Shown here in pieces: positions 16,699-24,539 of a DNA stretch of 64,000 bases (the first letter of the stretch is position 1; each line of letters begins with the position of its first letter). The notes under the pieces are model-generated. The model had not been told where the DNA came from. It was given only the letters and a program-made list of their open reading frames with translations, and searched no databases. Source of the DNA: DASXKD01 sp963707905 (GTDB taxonomy: Bacteria; Actinomycetota; Actinomycetes; Streptosporangiales; Streptosporangiaceae); NCBI GenBank assembly GCA_963707905.1, contig CAVPSA010000056.1, positions 1 through 64,000 of the forward strand. Reading direction: 5' to 3'. A program made the position numbers and the translations under genes.

Positions 16699-19452
16699 CT
16701 ACATGAGCGCCTGGTAGTTGAGACCGAGCACAACGGGCACGGCGCCGAAAGGCTGGCGGAACCGGCCACCAGGCTTGTCCGGCGCATTCGGATCGTCGAT
16801 GTTGGGCCAGCGCATGTGGGTGTGGTCCGCGGTGAGCCCCGCGACCGAATACGGGAAGTCCATGGCCGAGGTGCTGTGCTGCTTGAGCAGACCGCCCCAG
16901 CGGAACGCGGCGAACACGTTGGCCAGCTCGCGCACCGTCAGTTCCCTGCTGGTGGCTATGTCGAGCTGATAGACCGAGCGCGCAAGCTGGACCAGGTCCG
17001 ACGCGCACTGCTCAAGCGCGGCCGACTTGGTCCGGTAGCACGTGTCGTCGGGGTTGAGCGTGCCGAGCTTCTCCCCGTAGACCGGTGAGTACGCGGGCCG
17101 TGCCTTGCACTGCATCCAGTCACAGGCCGCCAGGATCTCCCAGCGGATGCCGGTATGGCTGGCCACGTCGCGGTAGCGCTGCTCGGCGCGAACCAGCGGC
17201 ATCTTGGCCGAGGTGACGAATGCTTCGCGGACCGATGGGGGCATATGTGCGCGGTACACGGTCAGCGTGGCACCGGCGCTGGCGCTCGGGCCGGGGCTGC
17301 TTGCCGGCGACCTGCCTGGCGCCGGGGAGGGGTTGCTTGCCGGCGGCCTGCCAGGTGCCGGGGAGGGGTTGCTTGCCGGGGGCGCGCCGCCCTGCATCGA
17401 CGAGCTTGTCGCGGCGGGCCGCGGGTTGGCGGCCGCCGTCTGGGCTGGGTGCGGTCGCAGGTCGGCTGGGTGCGGTCGCGGGCCGGCTGGGTGCGGTCGC
17501 GGGTCGGGCTGGGTGCGGTCGCGGGCTGGGCTGGGTGCGGTCGCGGGCGGGCTGGGTGCGGTCGCGGGTGGGCTGGGTGCGGTCGCGGGTGGGCTGGGTG
17601 CGGTCGCGGGTGGGCTGGGTGCGGTCGCGGGGCTGGCCGGTGGCCCGGCCTGAACCTGCGATCCAGCCGCGGCACCCTGCTGCGCACCCGGAATGCTGCT
17701 TGCGCCGGCCTGGGCCGTGGCTGCGCCGGTGTTGTTCCGGGCTGCCGCCGCAGCCGTGGACGAGCCGGTGGCTGGCTGTGCGCCGCGGCCGCCGTGCTGG
17801 AGCCCGGGGATGATGGCACCGCCTGCCTGGCCGCCCATGGGCGGAGCAGCTGCGGGCACCGTAGTGTGCGGCGTCCGTGCGGCGCCGGGGCTGGCGTGCG
17901 GGGCCTGGACCGGTGCAGGCTGCGCACCGGCGCTGCTGCCGGAGGTATTGCCGGGAGCTGCTGGCCCGGTGAGGTGGGCCTGGGCAGTGGCCCGCTTCGG
18001 CGGGCTGGCCGGGTGCGCAGGCCGGAGACGGCCGGGCCGCTGGCGTGCGGGCCTGCCGCCTGCATGCGGGGCCACGGCATGGGGCACGCCTGGTATCGCC
18101 GCATCGGCGGACATGTTGGCCGCGCCCACGGGGGTGCCCGGCCCCGTCGAGGCGTGCCCCGCCGCCCGGCCGCCCCGAGCGGCAGCCTCGGCGCGTGCCG
18201 GGTCAGGCGCCGGGGCGGGTCGGCGTGCTTGCTGGTGGGCCTGCACCGGCTCCGCGCTGGCGCCGGGGTCGCGGCCGGGTGCGGGGGTGAACGTGGGCGT
18301 CAGGTCCGCGGGGCGAGCCGGGTGCGCCAGCGGCGCGGGCCGGGCGGACCGGCCCGGGTAGAGCGTGGCAGCTGGATGCGCCGCGGCGTCGTGCTGGGCC
18401 GTCTGAGGCTGATCGACGGTCTGGCCGGAGCGCGCCGCGCCTGGCGGGTGAGCGGTCACGCCCAGGCCGGCGTGCGAGCCTCGCGCAGGCGTCGTGCCGT
18501 GCCCCGGGGACGGCGGGACCGGCTCAACCGGGACCGGATTCCCGATCGGCGCCGGCTGCCCCGGGGCCGGCTGCCCGGCGCCGGCTGCCCCGGCGCCGGC
18601 TGCACGCCGCCCGGCTGCCCCGGCGCCGGCTGCCTGGGGGCCGGCTGCACCGGGACTGGATTGCCGACCGGTCCGAGGCTGGCGTGGGCTCGGTGTGTGA
18701 TCGCGGCCGGGGGACGGCTGGCGCGGGTCCGGAGCGGGCTGGGGCTGGGGAGAGCGCGCCGGGCGAGGCGCACGGCCTGGATGCCTTGTGCCGTGCTGGC
18801 CGGCCTGGAGCGCCGTGGGGGAAGCGTGGTGCGTCGCAGGCGGGCCGCTGCCGGTGCCGGGTGCCTCGCCGTGCGATGCGGCACGGTCGAAGCGGTACAG
18901 GTCATAGTGCTTCATCAACTGGATGAGCTTCGCGCCGTACGCCGGGTCGGTCGCATAGACGCCGGTCAGCGCTGCCGCGAACGCATTCGGGTCCCTGCTT
19001 TGTGCCATGGCACCCGCGTAGTCGCTGCTGCGTGCCAGGAGCCTGCCGTGGGCGTCGATGCTCTGCGCGATGCTCTGGTAGATCTGGAACGACGCGGCGA
19101 GGTTCACGAGCTGACCATTGATGACCTCCTGCGTCGGCTGCACGTCGCTGCCGGCCGGACCGGTTCCCTTGATCCCGAACAGGTTGTGGTCGTTGGTCGC
19201 CAGGATGCTCTGGCCCCAGCCGGACTCGTCGATGGCTTGGGCGATGGTGACGGAGGCCGGTACACCGTACTTGCGCTGAGTGGCCATGGCGCCAGCCGCG
19301 ACCTCCTTGATGAAGGTGTGCTGGGCGGCGGTGCCGGGCTGCGTTGTGCCCGTTGGCGGCACGTCATGCCGGTGGTACGGGGGCAGTGCGCTGGCATCGC
19401 CGCGGATGGTGCCTGTGTGCCCCCTTGAGCAGCCCGGGGATGGCTGCCTCAC
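16699..19452 (-). CDS. large glucosaminidase/lytic-type protein with a repetitive Pro-rich linker
   Basis: A 917-residue modular protein. Residues about 45-195 form a mannosyl-glycoprotein endo-beta-N-acetylglucosaminidase/FlgJ-like domain that would cut peptidoglycan (TQRKYGVPASVTIAQAIDES, DHNLFGIKGTG, SFQIYQSIAQSI, YATDPAYGAKLIQLM). Residues about 200-720 are Pro/Ala/Gly/Thr-rich linker. The last 190 residues are globular with four cysteines (ILAACDWMQCKARP, DDTCYRTKSAALEQCASD) and are perhaps lysozyme-like. There is no classical signal peptide at the chosen GTG, which lies inside the end of the upstream gene. Nine near-identical 21-22 base repeats encode part of the linker. Confidence 0.75.
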   Translation of the reverse strand: MRQPSPGCSRGHTGTIRGDASALPPYHRHDVPPTGTTQPGTAAQHTFIKEVAAGAMATQRKYGVPASVTIAQAIDESGWGQSILATNDHNLFGIKGTGPAGSDVQPTQEVINGQLVNLAASFQIYQSIAQSIDAHGRLLARSSDYAGAMAQSRDPNAFAAALTGVYATDPAYGAKLIQLMKHYDLYRFDRAASHGEAPGTGSGPPATHHASPTALQAGQHGTRHPGRAPRPARSPQPQPAPDPRQPSPGRDHTPSPRQPRTGRQSSPGAAGPQAAGAGAAGRRAAGAGAAGAGQPAPGQPAPIGNPVPVEPVPPSPGHGTTPARGSHAGLGVTAHPPGAARSGQTVDQPQTAQHDAAAHPAATLYPGRSARPAPLAHPARPADLTPTFTPAPGRDPGASAEPVQAHQQARRPAPAPDPARAEAAARGGRAAGHASTGPGTPVGAANMSADAAIPGVPHAVAPHAGGRPARQRPGRLRPAHPASPPKRATAQAHLTGPAAPGNTSGSSAGAQPAPVQAPHASPGAARTPHTTVPAAAPPMGGQAGGAIIPGLQHGGRGAQPATGSSTAAAAARNNTGAATAQAGASSIPGAQQGAAAGSQVQAGPPASPATAPSPPATAPSPPATAPSPPATAPSPPATAPSPARDRTQPDPRPHPAGPRPHPADLRPHPAQTAAANPRPAATSSSMQGGAPPASNPSPAPGRPPASNPSPAPGRSPASSPGPSASAGATLTVYRAHMPPSVREAFVTSAKMPLVRAEQRYRDVASHTGIRWEILAACDWMQCKARPAYSPVYGEKLGTLNPDDTCYRTKSAALEQCASDLVQLARSVYQLDIATSRELTVRELANVFAAFRWGGLLKQHSTSAMDFPYSVAGLTADHTHMRWPNIDDPNAPDKPGGRFRQPFGAVPVVLGLNYQALM
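17443..17631. repeat. nine copies of a 21-22 bp tandem repeat inside the linker
   Basis: The core GGCTGGGTGCGGTCGCGG (plus-strand reading) recurs about nine times with a 21-22 base period. Read on the coding minus strand it gives TAPSPPA five times, then ARDRTQP, then PHPAGPR/PHPADLR. The same DNA unit is therefore read in all three frames within one open frame, because some units differ in length by one base. Confidence 0.85.
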
Positions 19453-20806
19453 CTGGCCTAGCGTGCTCAGGCCTGGCCGGCCTCAGTCCCGTGGCCGGGA
19501 CATCCGCGGTCGCGGCACGGCCCCGGTCGGTGTGCTGCGAGCCCGGACCGCCTCGTCGCCCGGACCGGCCGGTACCGGCGGCCAGTATCGGCGTGACGTG
19601 CCGGCGCGGGTGCTGCGTGGGCACCGGGGCGGCCTGCTCGGTTCGCGGTGCCGCCGCTGCGCGGGAAGGGCGCTCTCCCGCCGCGCCGCTCGGGGCGCCC
19701 TGCGCGGGCAGAGCCCGTGACTGTGGCGCATACCGCGACCGCGGGACGGTCCGCGGCACCGGGATGGCGCGCGGCGCAAACTCGGGCTGCTGGCTGGCCG
19801 CGTCGGCCGTGGTCACCCGGCGGGCGGGAGACGCCGGCCCGGCAGCAGACCGCGGCCCGGCAGCAGACCGCGGCCCGGCAGCAGACCGCGGCGCGGCGGC
19901 CGTCCCCGGCCCGCCAGCAGACCCCGGCGCGGCTGACGACGCCAGCCCGGCGGAGGTGGCCGGATCCGCGGACGCCCCTGGATCGGCCGCCGGCCCGGGT
20001 ATCGCCGCAGATCCCGTGCTCCCTGGCCTGACACTGGCCCGCTCGGCATGCCTTCGGCCGGGTGCCGCATGGGCCGCCCCGGCCGGCGCCTTCGACATGC
20101 CGACACCGTTGTCCACGAAGCCGGCGACGCCCTGCTCCTGCAACGGGTCCGCATACTCATGCGCGTTCACTGACAGGTTGGGCAGCGAGTCGCCGCCGAT
20201 CGTGTGCAGCACGCCACCGTGGTACTTGGTGACGACCTCGACATGCCCGTCGAACAGAACCCAGTCGCCAGGCTGGGGTATGTATCCGTCGCCGAGCGGG
20301 TGCCAGCGACCGTGGCTCTGCGCGTCCTGCAACACCGAAACCACGCCAGGTGACGCCGGGTTCGGGTCCACCCGGCCGTCCACCCATGAGTGCACCGGCC
20401 ACGGGTAGCTGGTGCCACCGGTTACCCAGCTGTCCAGCCCGGCGATGTGTGACCCCAGCTCCAGGGTCAGGCTGGCGAAGGCGGCGCACGAGGGACCGTG
20501 GTTGGCTCCGTCCGCGCTTGCGTACTGCCAGATCATCGCCTCCATCTCCGCCGGGCTGCGGGTCTCCGCCAGCCGCAGGAAATGGCGCGCCATGTGCACG
20601 ATGGCCGCGCGGAGCATGGCGTCGCTGCCAGGCGTGGGCCCGCTCGCGTGCGCCAGGGCGAGCAGCGTGACCGGCGGCACGCTCGTCGGTGAGGTCAGCT
20701 CGGCCGGTGCTTTCGGCAGGAAGGAAACCCCCGTCGCGATGCCGCCCGCGCCGATGGTGATCAGCGCGGTCGCCTGCTGCCACTGTGGCCGGGACGCGGG
20801 GGGCAC
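19364..20806 (-). CDS. CHAP/NlpC-P60-like amidase protein with Pro/Ala-rich tail
   Basis: A 480-residue protein. The first 220 residues contain a papain-like amidase candidate: Cys in NHGPSCAAFASLTLEL near residue 105, His in PQPGDWVLFDGHVEVVTKY near 182, and the closing HTIGGDSLPNLSV. These fit the Cys-His arrangement of CHAP/NlpC domains that cut peptide links in peptidoglycan. The rest is a low-complexity Ala/Pro/Gly/Arg tail encoded partly by 18-base tandem repeats. The GTG start has GGAGG nine bases upstream. The 3' end overlaps the next gene by 89 bases. It is the second gene of the wall-hydrolase operon. Confidence 0.72.
   Translation of the reverse strand: MPPASRPQWQQATALITIGAGGIATGVSFLPKAPAELTSPTSVPPVTLLALAHASGPTPGSDAMLRAAIVHMARHFLRLAETRSPAEMEAMIWQYASADGANHGPSCAAFASLTLELGSHIAGLDSWVTGGTSYPWPVHSWVDGRVDPNPASPGVVSVLQDAQSHGRWHPLGDGYIPQPGDWVLFDGHVEVVTKYHGGVLHTIGGDSLPNLSVNAHEYADPLQEQGVAGFVDNGVGMSKAPAGAAHAAPGRRHAERASVRPGSTGSAAIPGPAADPGASADPATSAGLASSAAPGSAGGPGTAAAPRSAAGPRSAAGPRSAAGPASPARRVTTADAASQQPEFAPRAIPVPRTVPRSRYAPQSRALPAQGAPSGAAGERPSRAAAAPRTEQAAPVPTQHPRRHVTPILAAGTGRSGRRGGPGSQHTDRGRAATADVPATGLRPARPEHARPGEAAIPGLLKGAHRHHPRRCQRTAPVPPA
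19836..19889. repeat. three 18-bp tandem repeats in the CHAP-like gene
   Basis: Three exact copies of GGCCCGGCAGCAGACCGC (19836-19853, 19854-19871, 19872-19889) encode GPRSAA repeats in the tail of the minus-strand amidase-like protein. A 54-base exact array like this is prone to replication slippage, which would change the length of the linker without breaking the frame. Confidence 0.85.
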
Positions 20807-20866
20807 GGTAGAAGTCCTCCAAGCGGGGCGATGAGAGTTGTGCGGGACGGGCGGGCGGCGATTCGG

Positions 20867-21976
20867 CTAGCCGGGCAGCTTCGAGGACTGCACCGATCTG
20901 AGGATGGCGCGCACCTGCTGAGCCCCGGGGTTCCTGGCGTTCTGGAACAGCACTGCGGCGTCCTGCGCGGCGCTGGGCGGTGCCCCTACCACCCACTTCT
21001 GGAATACGTCCGCGACCAGGTAGCCCAGTCCGGCCGCGCCGCGGATCGGCTTGGCGCACCGGTCGGGGAAGCCGTGCCGCGAGGTGACGGCCGCCGAGCC
21101 GGTGTACCTGGCACAGTTGGCCGAGACGCTCTCCAGGCCGGATTGCACCACCGGCTTGCCGTTCGCGGCGGTCAGGGTCGCACCGCCGATGATGTTGTTG
21201 ATGGCGCGCGCCGCGACCTCGAGGCTGTCGATGGGGTCGGCCGGGTCATACGGGTGGTGCAAGTTCAGCGACCATGCCACCTCTCCGCCCTGGGCCGGGG
21301 TGATCGGTTCCAGGCCCTGCCGCCCGGTCTTGATCGAGGCGTAATCAGGGTTGTTGCCGCTGGTCAGCAGCGAGAAGACCCAGAGAATCTGCCGGGTGCC
21401 CCTGGCACAGGCGAAATTGACCTGGCTGGGCTCGGACGCTACGTCAGCGTTCTGGCAGGCAACCGCGATTTCGCGCTGAACCTTGGCGACGCTGGCGGGC
21501 CAGGCGGGCTTCGGGCCCGAGGTGGCCAGGAACAGCGCGGTGATCACGGCAGCAAGGGCCGCGGCCCCGACGGCGGCAAGCAGGATGCCGCGGACCCGGT
21601 GGCGGCGCCTGGCGCCGTGCCTGCCGTGGTTGACCAGGTCGGCGGTCCGGTCCTGCGGGGAGTACGCCGGGCCGTCTGGCTCCGGCTTGGCGGGCACCGG
21701 GTTGGCAGGCTGTGCGCCCGCGGGTGCACGAGCCGGTACCGGGCCGGCCGGAAGAGCGCCGTCGGCACCGTCAGTTTCGGAGTCGTCGGGGCTCCAGCGG
21801 AAGGCCGCTTGCCGCTCGTCGATCAAGCTCGGCGGGCCGAACGAGGACTGGGCCACCTCGTACTCCAGTGACTCGTGCGCATCCCACAACTGACGCTCGA
21901 ACTCGGCGGCTTTCCGCTTGAGTTCGGCGAGATGCTGGCTGCCCATGCGGAGGATGTGGTCGGGGTAGGTGCTCAC
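20867..21976 (-). CDS. single-TM envelope protein, first gene of the wall-hydrolase operon
   Basis: A 369-residue protein of unknown family. About 120 cytosolic residues begin with a helical region (HILRMGSQHLAELKRKAAEFERQLWDAHESLEYEVAQ, possible coiled coil), followed by a Pro-rich linker. A basic GRHGARRRHRVRG precedes one membrane helix ILLAAVGAAALAAVITALFL near 150, and then about 200 outside residues with four cysteines (AVACQNAD, NFACARG, SANCARY, PDRCAKP), probably two disulfides. The GTG at 21976 is supported by GGAGG four bases away. It is followed 60 bases later by the CHAP-like gene; an SOS-like palindrome lies about 270 bases upstream. Confidence 0.72.
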   Translation of the reverse strand: MSTYPDHILRMGSQHLAELKRKAAEFERQLWDAHESLEYEVAQSSFGPPSLIDERQAAFRWSPDDSETDGADGALPAGPVPARAPAGAQPANPVPAKPEPDGPAYSPQDRTADLVNHGRHGARRRHRVRGILLAAVGAAALAAVITALFLATSGPKPAWPASVAKVQREIAVACQNADVASEPSQVNFACARGTRQILWVFSLLTSGNNPDYASIKTGRQGLEPITPAQGGEVAWSLNLHHPYDPADPIDSLEVAARAINNIIGGATLTAANGKPVVQSGLESVSANCARYTGSAAVTSRHGFPDRCAKPIRGAAGLGYLVADVFQKWVVGAPPSAAQDAAVLFQNARNPGAQQVRAILRSVQSSKLPG

Positions 21977-22171
21977 TGTTCCTCCTCTGGCGTGTGTCCT
22001 GTGCCAGGCGGGCACACCCTCGTGGTGGTCGCGGTACGGCCGGACCGGGATTGACGGTGCGGGCGGTCATGCCGGATGATGCCGCCATCCTTCGGTGCGG
22101 CGGCCCTGGTGCTGACCGGGCCGGCCATCGCGGGCCGTCCGGCCGGTTATCGGTCGGCCGAAACCTCGTTG

Positions 22172-22195
22172 CAGGCATGACCTGTGCCATGCCTG
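22172..22195. promoter_or_regulatory. inverted repeat upstream of the wall-hydrolase operon
   Basis: CAGGCATG (22172-22179) and CATGCCTG (22188-22195) are perfect complements across eight bases. The adjacent AT-rich TTATTAGAACACATG could hold a minus-strand promoter element. The rest of 21977-22332 holds no gene that I can support, apart from the SOS-like box described separately. Confidence 0.4.
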
Positions 22196-22240
22196 TTATT
22201 AGAACACATGTACGACCAGCGGGGGAAGTCCAATCAGAGA

Positions 22241-22256
22241 TCGAACACCAGTTCGA
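22241..22256. promoter_or_regulatory. perfect SOS (LexA-type) palindrome TCGAAC-N4-GTTCGA
   Basis: The sequence TCGAACACCAGTTCGA matches the core of the actinobacterial LexA box, in which TCGAAC and GTTCGA half-sites are separated by four bases. The centre (ACCA) does not follow the purine/pyrimidine preference of the published mycobacterial consensus. It lies about 265 bases upstream of the first gene of the wall-hydrolase operon and about 77 bases beyond the stop of the minus-strand methyltransferase gene. The operon is the only gene start it could control nearby. Confidence 0.55.
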
Positions 22257-22332
22257 ACTCCTGTCCACCGTACCGGCGCGGTCCGACAAAACCCACTACG
22301 CGGTCATGATTCGGGCGGGCCGGGTGCAGGGC

Positions 22333-23134
22333 TCACAGCTGCGGGCTCGGACGCAGGCCGGCGAGCGCTCGGAGGAAGATCACTGAGGGCCGGTACGGCT
22401 CCATCGCGCTGCCGATTGCGTGCTCGGCTTCGGCGGCAACGGCCGCGGCCCGCCCGGGGCCGATGCCATCCAGCCAGGCGGCGAACGCCGGGTGGCCAAA
22501 GCGGTATCGCACCAGCCGCCCGGGCTCGGTGACGCCGACGTCGACCTGGCGCTCGTCGGCCTGCACGTTTGCCAGGCCGGCCGCGCGCGCAGCGGTGGCC
22601 ATGGCGGGCGCGGTCCCGAGGAGGGGCACCGCGGCGGTCTTCATCTCGCGATACCACGCGGGCGCCTGCCAGCCGGCGGCAGCGGCGGCCGCATCGATGC
22701 GGTCGCGGGCTTCGCTGCGGCTGGTGCTGGCGAAAACCGCGGCCAGGATGGCGCCGCCGGGCCGGGTGACCCTGGCTAGTTCGGCGAGACCCGTGAGTGG
22801 ATCGCTGAGATGGTTGAGCACGAAGGCGGCCACCGAGTCATCGACCGCGCCCGCCGGCAGCGGCAAGGCACGGATATCCGCGGCCGCGCACGGTGGCCTG
22901 GCCGCTGCCTGCCAGCCCAGCATGGCGGGGGACAGGTCCATCGCGAGGACCTGGGCAGCGCAGCGCCGCAGCGCCGCGCTGGCCGCTCCGGTGCCGGCCC
23001 CCGCGTCCAGGACCGTGCGGCCGCTCAGCCGGTGCGGGCAGCGTCGCGACCAGGGCGGCCGCGATGGGCCCGTACACAAGCTCGGCGTCAACCGCCCAGC
23101 GGCGCTCCGAAGCGGCGTAATGATCCGCGGCCAT
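22333..23134 (-). pseudogene. class I SAM-dependent methyltransferase, one frame break
   Basis: SAM-dependent methyltransferase with a Rossmann fold; substrate unknown. It begins MAADHYAASERRWAVDAELVYGP in one frame and continues after about 23037 in another as PHRLSGRTVLDAGAGTGAAS (motif I, DAGAGTG), then VLAMDLSPAMLG, LPLPAGAVDDSVAAFVLNHL and the C-terminal part. Removing one C from the CCC at 23036-23038 gives LVATLPHRLSGRTVLDAG, a natural sequence of 266 residues; the span is one base over a multiple of three. It starts four bases after the stop of the phosphotransferase gene, so the two are co-transcribed. Confidence 0.8.
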
Positions 23135-23138
23135 GGCG

Positions 23139-24149
23139 TCACCGGCTGGGCGCTATGCCACACCGCTCGGCGGCGCGTGCGACCCGTTCCTCCCACCAGT
23201 ACAGCTCGTCAGCGTCGCCGAGGGCCTTCTCCCAGCCGAACGTGGCCATGATGCCGATCGTGCACAGGTCGAGCTGCCGCTGCCACCACGGATCGGTGCT
23301 GATCCCACATGCCTCCAGCGCGCCGCGGAACCGGTCGATCGCCAGTTCCTTCGGCTCGGGGAGCCTGGCCCGGTTCAGGGCCAGATACCAGCAGAGATCC
23401 CAGCAGGCCGGCCCGGAACCCGGGTAGGCCCAGTCGAGCAGGATCGTCCGCCCGTCCGGGTGGCTGCCCAGGTTGCCCATCTTCCAGTCACCCTGCAAGA
23501 ACGTCGGCGGTGTCCGGCCAACCGGACCGGTGACCACATCGGGCCGCGCATGCACCAGCCTGGCAATCTCCCAGAGCGGGGCCGACAGCCCGGGCAGCCG
23601 CCGCCATCCCGCTGCCGCGGCGGCGACCGGCCCGGGCACTTCGGCCGCGGTCAGTTCGGCGGCGATGTTGCCCGGGGCGAAGAACCGCAGCCGCTGCGCC
23701 ATGGTGGTCAGGCCGATGTCGTCGGTCCAGCCCCAGAATGCCGCGGCCAGCTCGGCCATGTGCGCAACGAAGCCGTTGTGCTGTGCCGGAGGCACCAGTT
23801 CGTCGCCCGGTGGCACCAGGCAAGCGCCGATGTCGCGCATCAGCACGCTGAGCATGGCATCGTCGCCGGCTCCGGCCACTTCCATGGCCACGACCGTGTG
23901 GTCGATGCAGCTGGGGGCCTTATCCATGATCCCGGCCCGCCATACCAGATAAGGACGGTGCACGTGGTCGCCGGTGACGCGCATGATCCAATCAGTGGCA
24001 GGGCTGAGCCGCTTGAGGAAGTAGGCCTGTCCATCCGATACGACACGCTGGTAGTCGGCGCCGGCCCTGGCATCGTCGGGCCGGACGGACTCGCGCCTCG
24101 TGGCGCGGGCGAGCACCTCGGCGACCGGCCCGGCCGGCACGGAAGTCAT
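23139..24149 (-). CDS. aminoglycoside phosphotransferase/choline kinase-like protein
   Basis: A 336-residue protein-kinase-like small-molecule phosphotransferase (APH family). The ATP-binding lobe includes GQAYFLKRLSP near 42. The catalytic loop is TFLQGDWKMGNLGSHPDGR near 223-241, where the usual His of HGD is Gln, followed by the metal-binding Asp in TILLDWAYPGSGPACWDLCWYLAL. The substrate cannot be deduced; the change from HGD to QGD is also seen in divergent members. Its ATG overlaps the stop of the upstream TIGR03086-type gene (ATGA), and the methyltransferase follows after four bases. Confidence 0.82.
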   Translation of the reverse strand: MTSVPAGPVAEVLARATRRESVRPDDARAGADYQRVVSDGQAYFLKRLSPATDWIMRVTGDHVHRPYLVWRAGIMDKAPSCIDHTVVAMEVAGAGDDAMLSVLMRDIGACLVPPGDELVPPAQHNGFVAHMAELAAAFWGWTDDIGLTTMAQRLRFFAPGNIAAELTAAEVPGPVAAAAAGWRRLPGLSAPLWEIARLVHARPDVVTGPVGRTPPTFLQGDWKMGNLGSHPDGRTILLDWAYPGSGPACWDLCWYLALNRARLPEPKELAIDRFRGALEACGISTDPWWQRQLDLCTIGIMATFGWEKALGDADELYWWEERVARAAERCGIAPSR

Positions 24150-24439
24150 CCGAGCCGGCCCAGCATCGCGAGGAACCGCTGCTGCTCGGTCGCACCGGGC
24201 GGCACTGGCTGTTCGTCGCCGAAGACGCCCGCTGCGCGGAATGCGGCTACTTGCGGCTCGATGACCGCACGGCAGGCCCGCAGGTGTGCTGGATCGAGTT
24301 CCGGGTCCTGCCCGGTGGCCACGGCAAGGTCCCAGCCCGCACATGGTGTGCCCGCCTGCCATTGGCCCGGGTTGATTCCGGCGACGATGCGGCCGGTCTG
24401 GCCGAGTGCCTGTGCGTGCAGTTCGGCGATGTCGGACAT
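24146..24439 (-). pseudogene. mycothiol-dependent TIGR03086 protein with internal deletion
   Basis: A 97-residue remnant of the maleylpyruvate isomerase/DinB-fold TIGR03086 family, normally about 190 residues. The N-terminal part (LGQTGRIVAGINPGQWQAGTPCAGWDL) runs directly into the C-terminal part (AVATGQDPELDPAHL through EQQRFLAMLGRLG). In intact members, TPCXXW and the later HGWDLARATGQ are separated by about 90 residues that include the metal-binding histidines. The join lies at a WDL shared by both places, which suggests an in-frame deletion between short matching sequences. The reading frame and start (ATG, G-rich site four bases away) are intact, so a short product may still be made, but it should lack the metal site. 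Confidence 0.8.
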
Positions 24440-24475
24440 GGTGCCCCCGCGAGCGGCTGGTGCCCAAGGTATTCT

Positions 24476-24512
24476 ACCTACTGATAGGTCAGATACTTAC
24501 CTACTAATAGGT
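24476..24512. promoter_or_regulatory. two ACCTA-N4-TAGGT operators between divergent genes
   Basis: ACCTACTGATAGGT (24476-24489) and ACCTACTAATAGGT (24499-24512) are near-identical 14-base palindromes whose centres are 23 bases apart, roughly two DNA turns. They lie between the TetR gene and the divergent TIGR03086-type operon. TetR dimers commonly bind such sites, so autoregulation plus control of the divergent operon is likely. Confidence 0.8.
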
Positions 24513-24539
24513 CAGACGTCAAGCGCTGAAGGGCAGGTC

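Noticed and set aside
17443..17631. A CRISPR array
   Set aside because: The repeats are contiguous, without unique spacers, and encode the linker of a protein. No cas genes are nearby.
17155..19428. A 757-residue plus-strand Gly/Arg/Cys-rich protein
   Set aside because: It is antisense to the Pro-rich linker gene. The composition follows from the repeats, and the minus strand carries the recognisable domains and ribosome site.
15604..22256. A prophage or contractile particle cluster
   Set aside because: Wall hydrolases and an SOS-type box are suggestive, but no capsid, tail, terminase, portal, integrase or holin-type gene is visible, so only an envelope operon is claimed.
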